Below are positions 46,803 to 58,149 of a DNA stretch of 64,000 bases, in pieces. A model generated the notes under the pieces. It was not told the DNA's origin, did no database searches, and saw nothing but the letters and a program-made list of their open reading frames with translations. How positions within the stretch are numbered: position 1 is the first letter of the stretch; every line of letters starts with the position of its first letter. Origin of the DNA: Caenorhabditis remanei (taxonomy: Eukaryota > Nematoda > Chromadorea > Rhabditida > Rhabditidae); assembly GCF_010183535.1 (NCBI RefSeq), contig NC_071333.1, positions 15,684,587 through 15,748,586 on the forward strand, read 5' to 3'. The position numbers were made by a program, and so were the translations under genes.

Positions 46803-47414
46803 TTTAAAAGAATCTGAAAAAGAAAAATATGAAGAAAAATTTTGGAAATGTGAAACGTCTTTTTTATTGTTGGAAACTGGACAGGAGGAAACGAGGAAGA
46901 TATGTATATTGTATTTGGTTTGTTCGTTTTTATCGTTTTTATCGTTACGAGAATATACAAAAAAATGAATATTCAAAAGCGAGTGGTTGGCATTTCCATC
47001 TCAATCGGGATTTCAGTGCGAACAGAAAATGAAAACGGGGGGAGAAAAGCTTCAAATAGAATGTCATCAGTACCAATTGAAGGACAATAGTAATGAGTTG
47101 AAAGTAATTGGCTAGGCAAATATAAAGAATGAAAAGAACACATTTGTCGAAAAAAAAAGAAGAGCTCATCCAAAATCGGGGGAGAGAAATGACACGATAG
47201 TACTGGAGAAACACATTATGCGAGAAAAGGGAAGAAAGAAAAGAGTGGGTAGAAAGAAAACGATTGAAGAAGAAAAAAGCCACGAAACCAGATAGATATA
47301 TGGAACCTAAAATTAGATACCTGGGGCTGAGATTATGGGGGAAACACGCAAGGAGTGGGGGACGTGGGCGAGTTAATAATAAAAAAAGGGGGAATTAATA
47401 TGTTTGTTTCTCCC
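46803..47414. other. spacer between genes J and K
   Basis: Purine-rich plus strand with no supported exon. It contains the promoter side of gene J. Confidence 0.3.
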
Positions 47415-48192
47415 TCAATCTAATTCGAGTGTTCCATCGAATTGTAGATGACGCTTCGGTGGGACATGGGCGGTTGAGTTGGAAATTTGGCCCTGGCGCT
47501 TACGGGATTGGGTTCCTGCTGAAGTTATAGAGGTGGAAGATGACTGATAAGCCACAAATGCAGATTTTCTCGTGGTTGGTGGAACAGGATCAGGAAGGGA
47601 AGGAGTGATCTCCACGACATCATCTTGCCCATAGACAGGAGGAGATGGGCATTCTTTAGTCTCTTTCTGTTCTTCCAGTGCCAATCTCGCTTGTTGTTTC
47701 CGAGCATTATACTGAAATCATTAAAGTGTTGGTGAGAACATCTCATATTAGTTACAAACCTCATCCACCTTCCTCTCGGTCATCTTGATTATATGTCGCC
47801 AGTTGTAAACATGACCAAATACTGAAAATATGAATTTGAATGATACAAATTTTATGAATCCTAGATTTCTGTGTCAAAAAATGTATCTATCTATTTCGAG
47901 AAATGACCCCTACTCACTCTTTGTCCTGGAGTCCATGATTCTGAGAAGATGACCAAGTTGCTCATATGTCCAACCGTTATGGAATTCGTTGTTGTGGATA
48001 ATATACGCAGCCATTGTTTCTAAATTTCAGAATGTTAGCGGCTGAGTTTATGTATAGTTTGATATTTTGAAGTTTCTAACCTGGATCAATTGCTCCAAAC
48101 AAGTATATATCGAGACAATCCGATTTGACTGAATACCGAAGTCCAAAAGCATACTCACAGAGGCTCTTATTGTGGTCAGTGCAGAACGACAT
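47415..48192 (-). CDS. unrecognised protein, family 2 member K
   Basis: Four exons (48192-48081, 48019-47918, 47821-47760, 47711-47415) give 190 residues. Shared region: HNKSLCEYAFGL, DIYLFGAIDP, AYIIHNNEFHNGW, LLRIMDSRTK. Exon 3 is again 62 bases and all phases match J and I. The C-terminal 70 residues are Pro/Ser/Thr-rich and end with basic clusters (SRKRQGQ and PPKRHLQ), a possible nuclear signal. Function unknown. Confidence 0.7.
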
Positions 48193-48529
48193 GATCTCTC
48201 TCAAAACCTTCAAAAAATGGAGGAGTAGAAGCCAGAGTAGAATAGGGAAAGAGTAAAAACGAGGAAGAAGGAGAGAAGTAAAAGTGAAAGTGTCGTGTCA
48301 TAATCTCTGTTTATGGTACTTCACGGAGAAGGCAGAGGTTGACTTTTTGCACAGGTATATGGTCCATAAAAAGACGCCAAAAATAAAAAGAGCGGGTTCA
48401 GTCAGAGCTAACACACAAATAATGGAGTACGAAAAGGGGGGAGGAAGAGGAGTAGAAGGAGGAAAAGGGAGAAAACAATAAGGGGTGGACGTGATGATTA
48501 TTGATGATGAGAAGTATCTGAAAAGTTTC
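48193..48529. other. upstream region of gene K
   Basis: No gene seen. About 48435-48536 (with GGACGTGATGATTATTGATGATG) is repeated at 49362-49452. Confidence 0.4.
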
Positions 48530-48889
48530 AGTGCATTGTTGAACTGATAGGAATAGTTCAAATATCGGTTGGGTTGAAAATTCATTCTGAAACATAAAAA
48601 AAGTTCTTCGTACTGAAAAGAGTAAAATGGCCGAAAATTCAAAATTTTAGAAATCCCACTCATTGGTGTGTAGAGTGCAAATGGTGAACGGGGGAGGAGA
48701 GCGAATGTTGCCGGTCACAAGAAACTTGTGAAAAACAAATGGGCAGGTGGTGCTGTTTCATATGGTGACCTTGCTTCAATCATACAAATAGTATAATAAT
48801 ATTTCGAAAGAGCTGATGGAGGACAGAGATACAATACGACTCAAGAGAGTATGCGCAAGATTTCAAATTTATGAATATGATAAGTATTC
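48530..48889 (-). pseudogene. fragment of a family 2 gene: first exon and upstream of gene I
   Basis: It matches 45545-45917. The start of the first exon is still readable (MNFQPNRYLNYSYQFNN against MNTQQNQDLNYQFNYQ in gene I), but the frame then runs out and exons 2-4 are missing. The upstream region is also copied. Confidence 0.65.
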
Positions 48890-49205
48890 TTTTTTTCCAA
48901 AATTTCCGATTTTTGAATTATTCTCGTGTTAATTAAAAATAATTTGTGCGGAATCAAAAGAAATTGCTGTAAAATCAACGAGAACGGTGCCAAAACGTCA
49001 CACCAGTGTCAAAATTTACAGAATTTTCAGTTTTTGCTGCATATTTGTTGGATTTTGACTATTAAAAACTTGAAAAACTGAGATTTTCGAAATTTTCGAT
49101 TTTTTCAAAAAGAATTATTCGAAATATATCCGAGTTCCGGAATTTCCAAAAAAATTCGGAAAAGTTTAGATTTTCCAAATTTCCGAAACTTTTATTTCCG
49201 CACAT
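48890..49205. repeat. AT-rich dispersed repeat with GTGCGGAA / TTTCCGCAC ends
   Basis: TTGTGCGGAATC near 48940 and TTTATTTCCGCACATCAC near 49190 bracket repeated TTTCCGA/TTTTCGAT pieces. The stretch interrupts a block that is otherwise a copy of 45.5-46.3 kb, so it was inserted after that duplication. Confidence 0.5.
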
Positions 49206-49452
49206 CACTGGTTGCAACTGCCACATGATATCGTAAGACATGAGAGAACTCTTGTAGCAAGGTTACTCTGGTTGATTCAATGGTTGATTATCATGGTTCT
49301 TAGGATGGTGTGCATAATCGACACGATTGAAAGCAAGTTTTTTGGTCAGCTCATCGGGAAAAAGGAGTAGAGCAAGGAAACTAGGAAAAAACTATAAGGA
49401 GTGGACGTGATGATTATTGATGATGTGAACTATCTGGAAAGTCTCAGTGCAT
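49206..49452 (-). pseudogene. fragment of the last exon of gene J
   Basis: 49206-49350 matches 46140-46300 (CAACTGCCACATGATATCGT and the GCATAATC(GA)CACGATTGAAAG stretch), with a deletion and substitutions. It lies in the same relative order as in the intact locus. The rest to 49452 repeats 48435-48536. Confidence 0.6.
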
Positions 49453-50501
49453 ATTTTAATAATGGAATGAAACGTGTTGGTACAAATGTAAATAGTAGGC
49501 AAACATAGTGAAGAAAGAGAAAAAACACAAGAAATGGTTTTCACACGATTAAAATGATGACGAAAGAAGGTTTTCAAGAGTATAAAATGGTTTGATAGCG
49601 AGAAAATTCTGTATTTTTCGAGTATTTCTAGCATTATTTAGGAGTGCGGAGAGAAGAACGGCGAATCAAAGGAATAAAGATTGGGAACCATCGCGTCGTT
49701 CACATTCTCGCCCCTTATATTTCGGCTTCCCAGAAATGTTCATGGGATTTTTTTAGATTTTCCATGATAACTTTATATGAAAAATCCGAAAAACTGGAAA
49801 TATGAAAAAATCCTAAAGAATGGGGTTTGAAAATTGATATTACTGTACCGGGTTCTATCTTTGTAACTAATTTGAATTGCTTATATCTGCATATTGCATA
49901 TGACCGCTTATCATCAATCGCCACCCGACAAACGTTTAGAAGAGATATGATGAAACTGTCTCCTTTTTTCCATGTCAGAGAAACAATATCTATCCGGGAA
50001 TTCCTTCAGTTTTTCCCTAGATAACAAACATTTTCTGAACTCAATAGTCTATAGTTTGAACTTCATTCAAAACAAGCAATAGATAGTCTCACAATTACAA
50101 CATTCATAATGAAAAGTGCCATGGTGATATTTACCAGAATGCGTCACCACTCGCGCCCTACGCCGTTCTACACATGCCATTCTCTATCGCTCCCCAGCCT
50201 CATAGTTTCTCACCCCATTCCCTCCTCACAAATTGGACGCCACCTCTCGTGACAGTAGTTTTTATACACTTTTTTTGTATGTTCTAATGAAAATGTAGTT
50301 ATTCGAGCTGTGAAAGACAATTTCATTCCGTTTTTTTTGCTGGAAAGGGCTGAATACATTTATTCTGAAATTTTTAATCAAGTTGTGTACATTTCTACTT
50401 TTTTCTTTTTATGACCTTCTCCTTTCTCTCTCCTACAATTCAATTTTCCCTCTTTTTATTACAGATTTCTCGATAAATCTCTTATATCAAGGTTGTCTGC
50501 A
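49453..50501. other. gene-free interval
   Basis: No supported exon. A TTATTACAG|ATTTC acceptor at 50465 probably marks the 5' end of the next gene's leader. Confidence 0.35.
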
Positions 50502-51604
50502 ATGTCTCTCCTCCAACATTTCAATCTTTATCACGGTGATTGGATGAAAAAAAGAGAGGAGCTGAATGAGCTATTCGAATCGCGTCCGCCTTTCCCGTTC
50601 ACAGTTTATCCGGAGGATGAGATCATCTATGGTCAACCATTCATCATCGATAGTTTGTGAGTTTATAAGTAATTGTTGGGTTTTGGGAAAATGAAAAAAA
50701 ATTATACTCATCAATGTCCGGGCCTGGTAGCGAAAAATGGCAAATTTTGACTATCATTCAGAAATAGAAGAAACTTGGAAAAATCGTCAAAATTGTTCAC
50801 ATTTTCGATGAAAAATTGAAAAGTTTTGAAAAAATTTTTTTTGAAAAAACAAAATTTTGAAAAAAAAGTCCCCTTTTTGAAGCCAGACTTTTGGGCGTTT
50901 CCAGCCTTACCGGGCTGGGCCGGGCCTTGAAAACATCAATTAACTGAACATCTGATCAAAACCAATGACTACCTTGTTACTTGGCAATTAATGTCATATA
51001 TGTATTTGAAAAAAATTTCACATAAATTGGGTAGAGTATCAATTTGAGTTTTTGCAACACTTGAACACTTTTTTTTAAAGTTCATATTCAGGATAATAAA
51101 ACAATGATAAGCAACGCATCATAACAGAGCGGTGTCAATTAGTCATACATATGTCGATCTATTGAAAACCCTTGTATCAGTATAATTTAGTTATCATGTG
51201 TTTGATCTTCAGTAAATTTAGATGCAAAAAAAAACAATTTTAAAAAATCAAAAGAATATTCAAGCGCAATGCAATTCTCTTCTTTCCTCTTCTTCATATT
51301 CTCTTCTTCATAAGCCCGTCCGTTTTTTTCAGTGTTCATGAAATCACCACACGTATCCCATCTACAAACAAAGTGGTTCCAGTGATTGACTATTATCTTG
51401 AAACGTAAGTAGTACGTTTCATAATACGTCTTTTTTTTTCAGAAAATGAATTTCAGCTTTGGATACGAAATCAAATTTCCCGAGACGTTTGCTATCTGCT
51501 TTACCTTCAATCCATTGTTCTTCTACCCAGCTGAATTGCTCTATCTCCATGAACTCGACTCTTATGAAACTCCTCTCCCCAACCCGTTCACCATCGTTCT
51601 TTGA
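50502..51604 (+). CDS. small protein of unknown function
   Basis: Three exons (50502-50656, 51333-51404, 51457-51604) give 124 residues with no signal peptide, rich in Phe, Pro and Tyr. Readable pieces are LLQHFNLYHGDWMKKREEL, TVYPEDEIIYGQPF, VPVIDYYLETFGYEIKFPE and LLYLHELDSYETPLP. Phases are consistent. The 676-base first intron contains a GGGCTGGGCCGGGCC repeat (50715-50935). I do not recognise the family. Confidence 0.55.
50715..50935. repeat. GGCCGGGCC-containing dispersed repeat in an intron
   Basis: TCCGGGCCTGGTAGCG near 50718 and ACCGGGCTGGGCCGGGCC near 50910 flank an A/T-rich core of poly-A and TTGAAAA pieces. Same class as the elements at 44880 and 59861. Confidence 0.5.
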
Positions 51605-51839
51605 AGCTACATATCCATTGTTCTACAGTATTTTTTCATCTTCTGGGGACTTTTCAATAGCCATATTTTATACCGAAATCCCCCTCAAACAGGCCTTCTT
51701 TCGAAACGTTGTTTATACCATGACTATTTCTTGATTCAGAATCAAAATGAATTATTTTGCGTTCTTTGCCAATATTTTTCTTCCAAATATTATAAAATCA
51801 GTTGTTTGCATATACATAACATGAGAAAAGTAACACATG

Positions 51840-52297
51840 TCATAGATTAGAGCAAAGCGGTTGGCAATCAGATAACAAGGAAGAGCTGTACGCACCAGAG
51901 ATTTTTGGAGCCCCTTGCAGTGCATTGTCTCTCAAATCGTTCAAGCACTGTACGTTCACTAAATACGTACGACGCCTAATTACTCTGTTGTGACGTGTCC
52001 AAAAAGGAAAGGGTGAAGTCGATGCACCTGAAAGGGGGACATCGGGATACTTTATCTGATCGTCTTTGGCTCTATTGCGCTCATCCCTATTATAATTAGC
52101 GTTTCTGTCGTCAATAGATACATCCGACAAAGGCACGGTAACTAATCCTTCGCCGAGCCATCTGTCGCAGAAGGCGCAACAATACACATCTCCACGCAAC
52201 TGTCTGTGTGCCCCTATATCCACACTCTTCTCGTTTATAGTACTTTTACATACATTCGAAAAGTTTCCTTCCCTACGTAGTTTTGCAAAGTTATCAT
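51840..52297 (-). other. 152-codon open frame with no methionine, downstream of gene M
   Basis: After the acceptor TATATTTCAG at 52298 a frame stays open for 151 codons to a TGA at 51840. It reads like protein (CCAFCDRWLGEG, DQIKYPDVPLSG, YLVNVQCLNDLRDN) and is less AT-rich than its surroundings, but contains no Met. It begins about 50 bases beyond the AATAAA-like site that ends gene M (near 52346), a spacing typical of a downstream operon gene. The first ATG after the acceptor is in another frame and stops after 20 codons. It could be a terminal exon, a pseudogene or chance. Confidence 0.3.
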
Positions 52298-52658
52298 CTG
52301 AAATATAGTCAAAGACAAATCACAACATTTGTGTGCGTAGTGCGTTTATTATTATACCAGTGCAAGTATGGAATATATGTAATATGAAAACAACACGGAA
52401 AAAAATGGTCTGAGATAGGAAAATTGGCAATATAAGAATGCAATATAAGAATTATGACATACGAAAGAGTTGAGATAAGTTTGGAAATTAGCGGGACAAA
52501 ATATTTACAATAATATTGCTCAATGACACATATGCGCTTTGAAACAGAAATAATACAGGGTTGGAAAGAAGGAGGAAAGGATGCTTACAATATTATAAAA
52601 ATTAGGTGGGAGGGTACAACAGGAAATAAATAGGGATAATTGTTATTGGCGCAGCGTA

Positions 52659-55600
52659 CTAGAAGACTACGAGTCGTGGGGGATCAGTGATGTTTGCGCG
52701 ATCTTCTCTGATCATCTCAATGCGTCGTCTGCGGAGTTTATCAAATTCATTTTCAATGGCAGGCTCTTTGTGGTGGGTGCGCTTTTGAGCAGCAGTGGGA
52801 TTGCGGAAATCATAGGCAGTTTGTTCCGCCTGGCGCATCAAGAATAACGCGGCTTTGTCTTCACCCTGAAAAAGAAAGACTGATTTGATATTTTTTGTTT
52901 CCAATGGTAGCTTACAAAAGTGATCTGGGCTCTGATACTGATCATGAAATCCTCTCTTGTCTTTTTGACAATTTCTCCGTTTGTGTAATCTTTCTGAACT
53001 TGTTCAATAATGTGATTCTGAAAATGTTCCAAATTATTATCTGTCAAAACACACTGTTCTAGAGCAACTCACATAATCACTTATAGGATACGAATTCAGC
53101 AGCTTGTCAACCAAGTGAATTAGTTGATATGGCCTATTATTTCTATGCGCCGGATCATTGGCTCGAACCACATCCTTGAATATTTGACTGCTTTGCAGCT
53201 CCATATACCCTTTTTCTTCGGAATACAATCCCATAAAAAGCTCCATAAGCTTTTCGATTTGTGGTGCGACCCGATTCCTGCAAATACTCAGATGAAGCTC
53301 AGTAATCTGACATTCTTGATACTCACTTGTAAGCCGTTAGATTTCTTTTCTTGTCGAACCCGATATGGACCATGAGGCATTTCTCGTTTTCCTCTTTTTG
53401 CTTGATCGCACCGATTGGATTGATGACCAAAGTGCAGTATGCAGCAGTCCCATCAAGCGTTGGGAAGATGAGGTATTTCTTGGTGAATATGTCCGGGGTC
53501 TCCACGAAGTTGAACACTTCTTCGAACCCTGCTTCTATCTGAAATTCAAGTTCGTTTTAGAAAAACGTTTCAAAATACGGGACCAACATCTGAATAGGGC
53601 GCTTTACACCGTTGATTGATTCCGCATGTGTTGAGATTGAAGCAGAGCGTCTCATCTTTGCTGTAAAACGAATCATTTTTCAAGCAAACCGGGGTTGTCC
53701 ACCTACTTTACATCAACTTGGTCTCTGTAGAGTTCTACAAGACGGTATTCAAGAAGACGTTGAAACATCTCTGGAGTCGTGCCGAATCCTCCTTCGAAAT
53801 CATGGCTGAGGAGACGAAAATCGCCAACTGTGACTGTAAAAATTGAAGTTGGTAGACACACTAGATTCACTCTAGCTATAAAAACATAATAGGTAAATAG
53901 TAATCAGGATGTCAAGAACACAGAAAAGCAGCAAAAGCTAAGAAACTGGATAATGACCGAAATCTGGATTACAGTAGTAAAGGGAAAGTTAGTTTTCTAA
54001 AAGGCAAATTTTGATAGTTGGAATCCTATTGAGTTTCGATGCCAAGAATGTATATATTATGCTATCGCAATAAACATAAAGCTGACTAATGCGCAGAGGT
54101 CATGCCTACTACCGTCAAATCTGTTATAGAGGCGCACCTTACGATGTTCGCAGCGGTATATCTCGGTTTTCAGAAAAAATATCACAAAGCTACTAATTGA
54201 CCAAATAGCTTAATGCACATAGAATATTTCTTTAGTGGAAAACATTTTTATATCTTTAAAAACAACTGAGATAATATGCTTCAAACTTCTGCTTGCGGGT
54301 GCACCTCTATTATAGGTTTTACGGTATGTATGTGGGGATTGAAAGCTAAAAAACATATTCGGAAACAAGTCTGCAAAAGTTAATAGTCGGAAATCTGAAG
54401 ATTGATGTGGAACGAGAGTTAGAAGGGCGTTGATGAACGGATAAGAAATCAGAAGCAGTGGCAGCGGAGGCAAGAGCAAAAACTGAATTTCAATGTGGTG
54501 AAATGACAAAATCCGTACAAATCAGTGAATGTTGTTGAAGATGACACGCATCAGATGAAGAAAGAAAGTTTTCAAAAAGTTCAAAAATTCATATGAATCA
54601 AACCGGAAAGCCCGGGGAAGGAGATAATTTTCTTGAAGCCATGTCCGAAAATTCTAGCCTCAAATTGTCTTTTGAGGCCTGAAAAACTGAAAATTGCTCC
54701 TGGTCGTGCATTTTGATGATAAGAATTTCTATATGATAAGCATTTCTATTGATAGTTAATAAAAAGCTGCAAGACAAGGTGGCAATTTTTGGTATTTTGA
54801 GGTCTCATAACTTGCTTCATACTAATTTTCAAACCTAGCTCCAGAAGGATTTTGTTTTTTTTCTGGCTTTCAAAATCGATTCATATAAAAAATGCTGAAT
54901 TTTGAAATACTGGTGAACCCCTTTAAGAGTGTGTGAAGGAAAAACGTACTGATAGGAAATGTTAACCAAAAATAAACCGGAAGTTCACTACCAAAGTGCG
55001 AAAATCGTTCCAGAAATTATAGATCGTGGAATTTACAGCATGGTTAACAAACTGAAAGTAGAAATGAAGGTTTACACAGGTCAGCAGAACTGACTGGAAT
55101 TAAATCAGAACGCCATCGCTGATGGCGACGAAGTTCGGATGTTGTGAGAAATATGATAACAATCTATGGAGAGACCAAGTGCAAAGTTGAGAATAATCCA
55201 CAGCGTTCGTAGAAAACAGTGAATTTCCATTCGGGCTTGATTTGCTTGAGGAGATGCTAAAACATCTTCTGCTCTCCGCTGAGTACACAGGGAGCACAGC
55301 GGTCAAAGATGATTGGAATATCCTAAGTACCAGTTGAAAAAGAAAAGATTTTCCATTTTGAAGACGAGTAGAATGTGATTGACACTTAGAAGAACACGAA
55401 AAAGAAAACTAACATAAGTAACGAAGCAGACTAGAAACGTGAGGGTGAGAAGGTGTGGAGAGGTGCGAGAAAAGATATAGGAAGAAAGAAAAAACGTGGA
55501 TTCACTCGGAGAAGACAAAGGAGGAAATGGCAGCCATCTGGCGGAAAGATTCTTTCCCCACTAGTGACAGGACCTAAGGGAGATCTTTTCTAGTCTTTGC

Positions 55601-55974
55601 AAGCCCTCATGTACTGTCAATATACAACTCAACGGTGTTTTACATCGCTCCAAATCTACTGACGTCGCTCCCAAATAAGTTCCCCCTTCTTACAACTACC
55701 CCTGAACTACCCCTGAACTTACTGGGACTCTTCATGGGTCCAGCAATATTGCTTCCGTTTTCATATTCAACTTCACGCAACACGAGATCTTTGATCGAAC
55801 TCAATAAAGACAGACTCTGAAAAGTGTTTGATTTTTTATGTGTTTCTTATCATTGAGCAAACGTACCTTCCTTTGGTTTCGGGAAATGCTGTAGAGACCG
55901 GCCAGCGACGGGGTGTTCACGAGTCTTCGATGGATTTCCTTTTGTTCATCCGTCCATTCTGACAAGTCGGCCAT
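52659..55974 (-). CDS. unrecognised protein, family 3 member M
   Basis: Eight exons (55974-55867, 55816-55723, 53833-53707, 53660-53588, 53538-53327, 53277-53073, 53017-52916, 52865-52659) give 375 residues. No signal peptide or membrane span. Readable conserved blocks shared with gene N are FEGGFGTTPEMFQRLL, DETLCFNLNTCGI, DIFTKKYLIFPTLDG, TLVINPIGAIKQK, CLMVHIG, IEKLMELFMGLYSEEKGY, NRPYQLIHLVDKLL and a basic C-terminal helix (LRRRRIEMIRED). Exon lengths 108, 94, 127, 73, 212, 205, 102, 207 nearly repeat those of gene N. The 1.9-kb second intron carries an inverted-repeat element (54109-54327). Probably a soluble intracellular protein; family not recognised. Confidence 0.75.
54109..54327. 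repeat. inverted-repeat (MITE-like) element, copy 2
   Basis: The left end CTACCGTCAAATCTGTTATAGAGGCGCACC is mirrored by the right end GGGTGCACCTCTATTATAGGTTTTACGGTA. Inner motifs (CGCAGCGGTATATCTCGG, CACATAGAATATTTCTT) match copy 1 at 18066-18285. It lies in an intron of gene M. Confidence 0.8.
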
Positions 55975-57030
55975 TTTCGACGTGAAGAGAATACAGAGGT
56001 CCTGGAAAATATGGAATATAGAGAAGAGATGTGAATTGGGTTAATGTGGGAAGTAATTGTTTTTGGGAACTAAATGAGATGATCGCTCATGTCGAGATGG
56101 GCGGAGCATGAGTGTACACAATCTAATGGACCGCTCCTTTTTTGTCTGCATCGTACTTTCTATATACGGTATGCGGACCACCGGGCTCCCACGAGAGGGG
56201 TTGAAGGGATACGGAGGGTCGTTGTGCGCTTTGATTAGCCCAGTGTGATTACTTCAGAGAAAATAAAACAGGCGTCACAGAAAAACTGATCATCACAGAC
56301 ACAAAAAAACTGAGGACAATCTCAGAGCTAATTAGGATATGTGAGAAGAGATAGTTTTACAATTGGTTATGGTTGAAAATGCAAAAAATGCACTGAAATC
56401 AATCTATATACAAACATTTTTTGGAGTTTGACTCGAAAAACAACTAATGTAAAGAAAAACCACAAGTGAAGATAATCCAGTACCCAAAAAACCCTTACAA
56501 GTAGATTATGATAATTTGGATCTCAGTTAAAATGTCGCACTGACAGTTGAATGTTAGTCCTTAGACCCATTATGAACTGTCATTTTACAGTATTTGTTAT
56601 GAATCTCCGATCTCATGTTGTGAGTTGGTAAGAGGGTTGAGAGAATCGAACAATACGTCATAACCCATCAAGAAAGAAAGATGATGATAATGTCCGAGAC
56701 ATTACTTTCAGCGCTGAAAACACTTACAGCGAATGAATTGGGTATGAATTTATAGAGAAGAGAGATGAAGTAGGGTCCACGATTTAAAAAAGTTTTGAAA
56801 AAATAACCAAAAAAGTTATTTACAGATTTAAAAGCAGACAAACGTGTGAAAAGAAAGAAATAGCAAATAATCATCAGTTGTGAAAAAAAAGAGGTGGAGG
56901 AATATAGAAAGGGTAATGTATTATACAAATTTTGAGTAGATATCTATGTTGTTGTAAAAGCTTTTCAAAATGTAAAAACAAACTTCCGGAGGGACGACAG
57001 AAAATTTTAAGTATAAAAACACAAAAGATT
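55975..57030. other. upstream region of gene M
   Basis: No gene seen. A short GGACCGCTCCTTTTTTGTCTG (56131-56151) resembles GGACCGTTCTAAT...CTTTTGTCTG upstream of gene N (63878-63912), possibly a retained promoter element. Confidence 0.35.
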
Positions 57031-57260
57031 GTGGTACGGAGTTGCTGATAGTCTCGCGATTCACATTTTCATGAGGTGTATAGAACAACAAAGTAGCTTC
57101 ATTTTTGTAGTTGACATCATAGTTTCAGTATGGGTACTATCTTCAAAATCACTATTCGAATAAATTTCTCCCTCCATGCAATAGGTCGACTTTCTAGACC
57201 TATCACTTTAAAGAACTAGAACTCTCTATATGACTTGTTCAAAAAAACTTTTAAATTGCA
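57031..57260. repeat. partial copy of the palindromic element
   Basis: GAGGTGTATAGAACAACAAAGTAGC followed by TTCATTTTTGTAGTTGACA matches one arm of the element at 42311-42755. The other arm is lost or too diverged to see. Confidence 0.5.
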
Positions 57261-57591
57261 AAAATGATTCTAAGTTTTCAATCAATCTAAAATATGAATA
57301 AATAACACATCATGGGACAGTTGCTAAATGTAAGATCGTTGCACCTTATCAAGTGTTAGCTTTTTCTACCAAAGAACGCCGAAATTTGATATCATCTTGA
57401 CTGGAATTGTATCCGGAATCGCTATATAGAGTCTTTATAGAGTCTGATGTTTACAAAGTTTCCGTAATATACGTCAATTATAGACAATTCGTAAAATGTT
57501 CAGATTGATTAGGTTGGAAAGGATGTCAGGCCACACAAATCGCTGATTGAGAGTTCAGAATTGGAAATCCCACAACACTATTTTTCAAAAA

Positions 57592-57755
57592 AATGGAGAG
57601 CGTTTGTGAAAAGTGAGTTTCGCGTTTTCTAGAATTTATGAATTCGCCAGTCATATGAGACTAAAACTTTTTGTTTCAGAATCCCAAATCAAGAGGACCG
57701 AATAACTGTCAAACGAGCTACTGATGGAAAGGTAGCATCGGTGGCTTTTTCGGCT
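57592..57755 (+). pseudogene. fragment of an F-box/FBA gene 3' end
   Basis: The end of exon 2, the whole intron (with CGCGTTTTCTAGAATT) and the start of exon 3 (KIPNQEDRITVKRATDGK) match 59134-59290 of the intact F-box gene almost base for base. The rest of the gene and the acidic tail are missing, so it is a leftover of an earlier tandem copy. Confidence 0.75.
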
Positions 57756-57840
57756 TTTTTGATTGCGAGTTAATTAATTTTCCACCCAAATTTCGCTGAA
57801 TTTTGCCAATTTTGCCCCAAATATCACGACACCTGACGAA

Positions 57841-57925
57841 GCTTCTTGGCCAGCGATCCGTTGTCGAGGGGTGAGTAAGCCGGTCTGCAAAGCACCCTAT
57901 GAAGGTTCGACCCCGCCTGTGGTAA
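57841..57925 (+). other. possible tRNA-like or SINE-like sequence
   Basis: GGTTCGACCCC (57904-57914) fits the RNA polymerase III B box. CCGGTCTGCAAAGC upstream resembles an anticodon arm, and GTGAGTAAGCCGG could be a worn A box. A clean cloverleaf cannot be drawn, so it is at best a tRNA-derived repeat. Confidence 0.25.
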
Positions 57926-58149
57926 ACTAAAATTGAGTAAATCACGTGTATTAAATTTGGATTTTCAGACCAGAATATCTGGATTCTGGAGGGCAGTCAG
58001 CAATTTTTGAAAACTGATTTCCAGTATTCGATTGTCTATCGATTCTGCTAGGTCTCGTTGCTGAACTCCAAAGTCAGTCCTGACCATTTTCTAGTAAATA
58101 GCTTTTGAATATTCCCTGTTTCCTTTATTTATTAATAAATTATTTCAGA

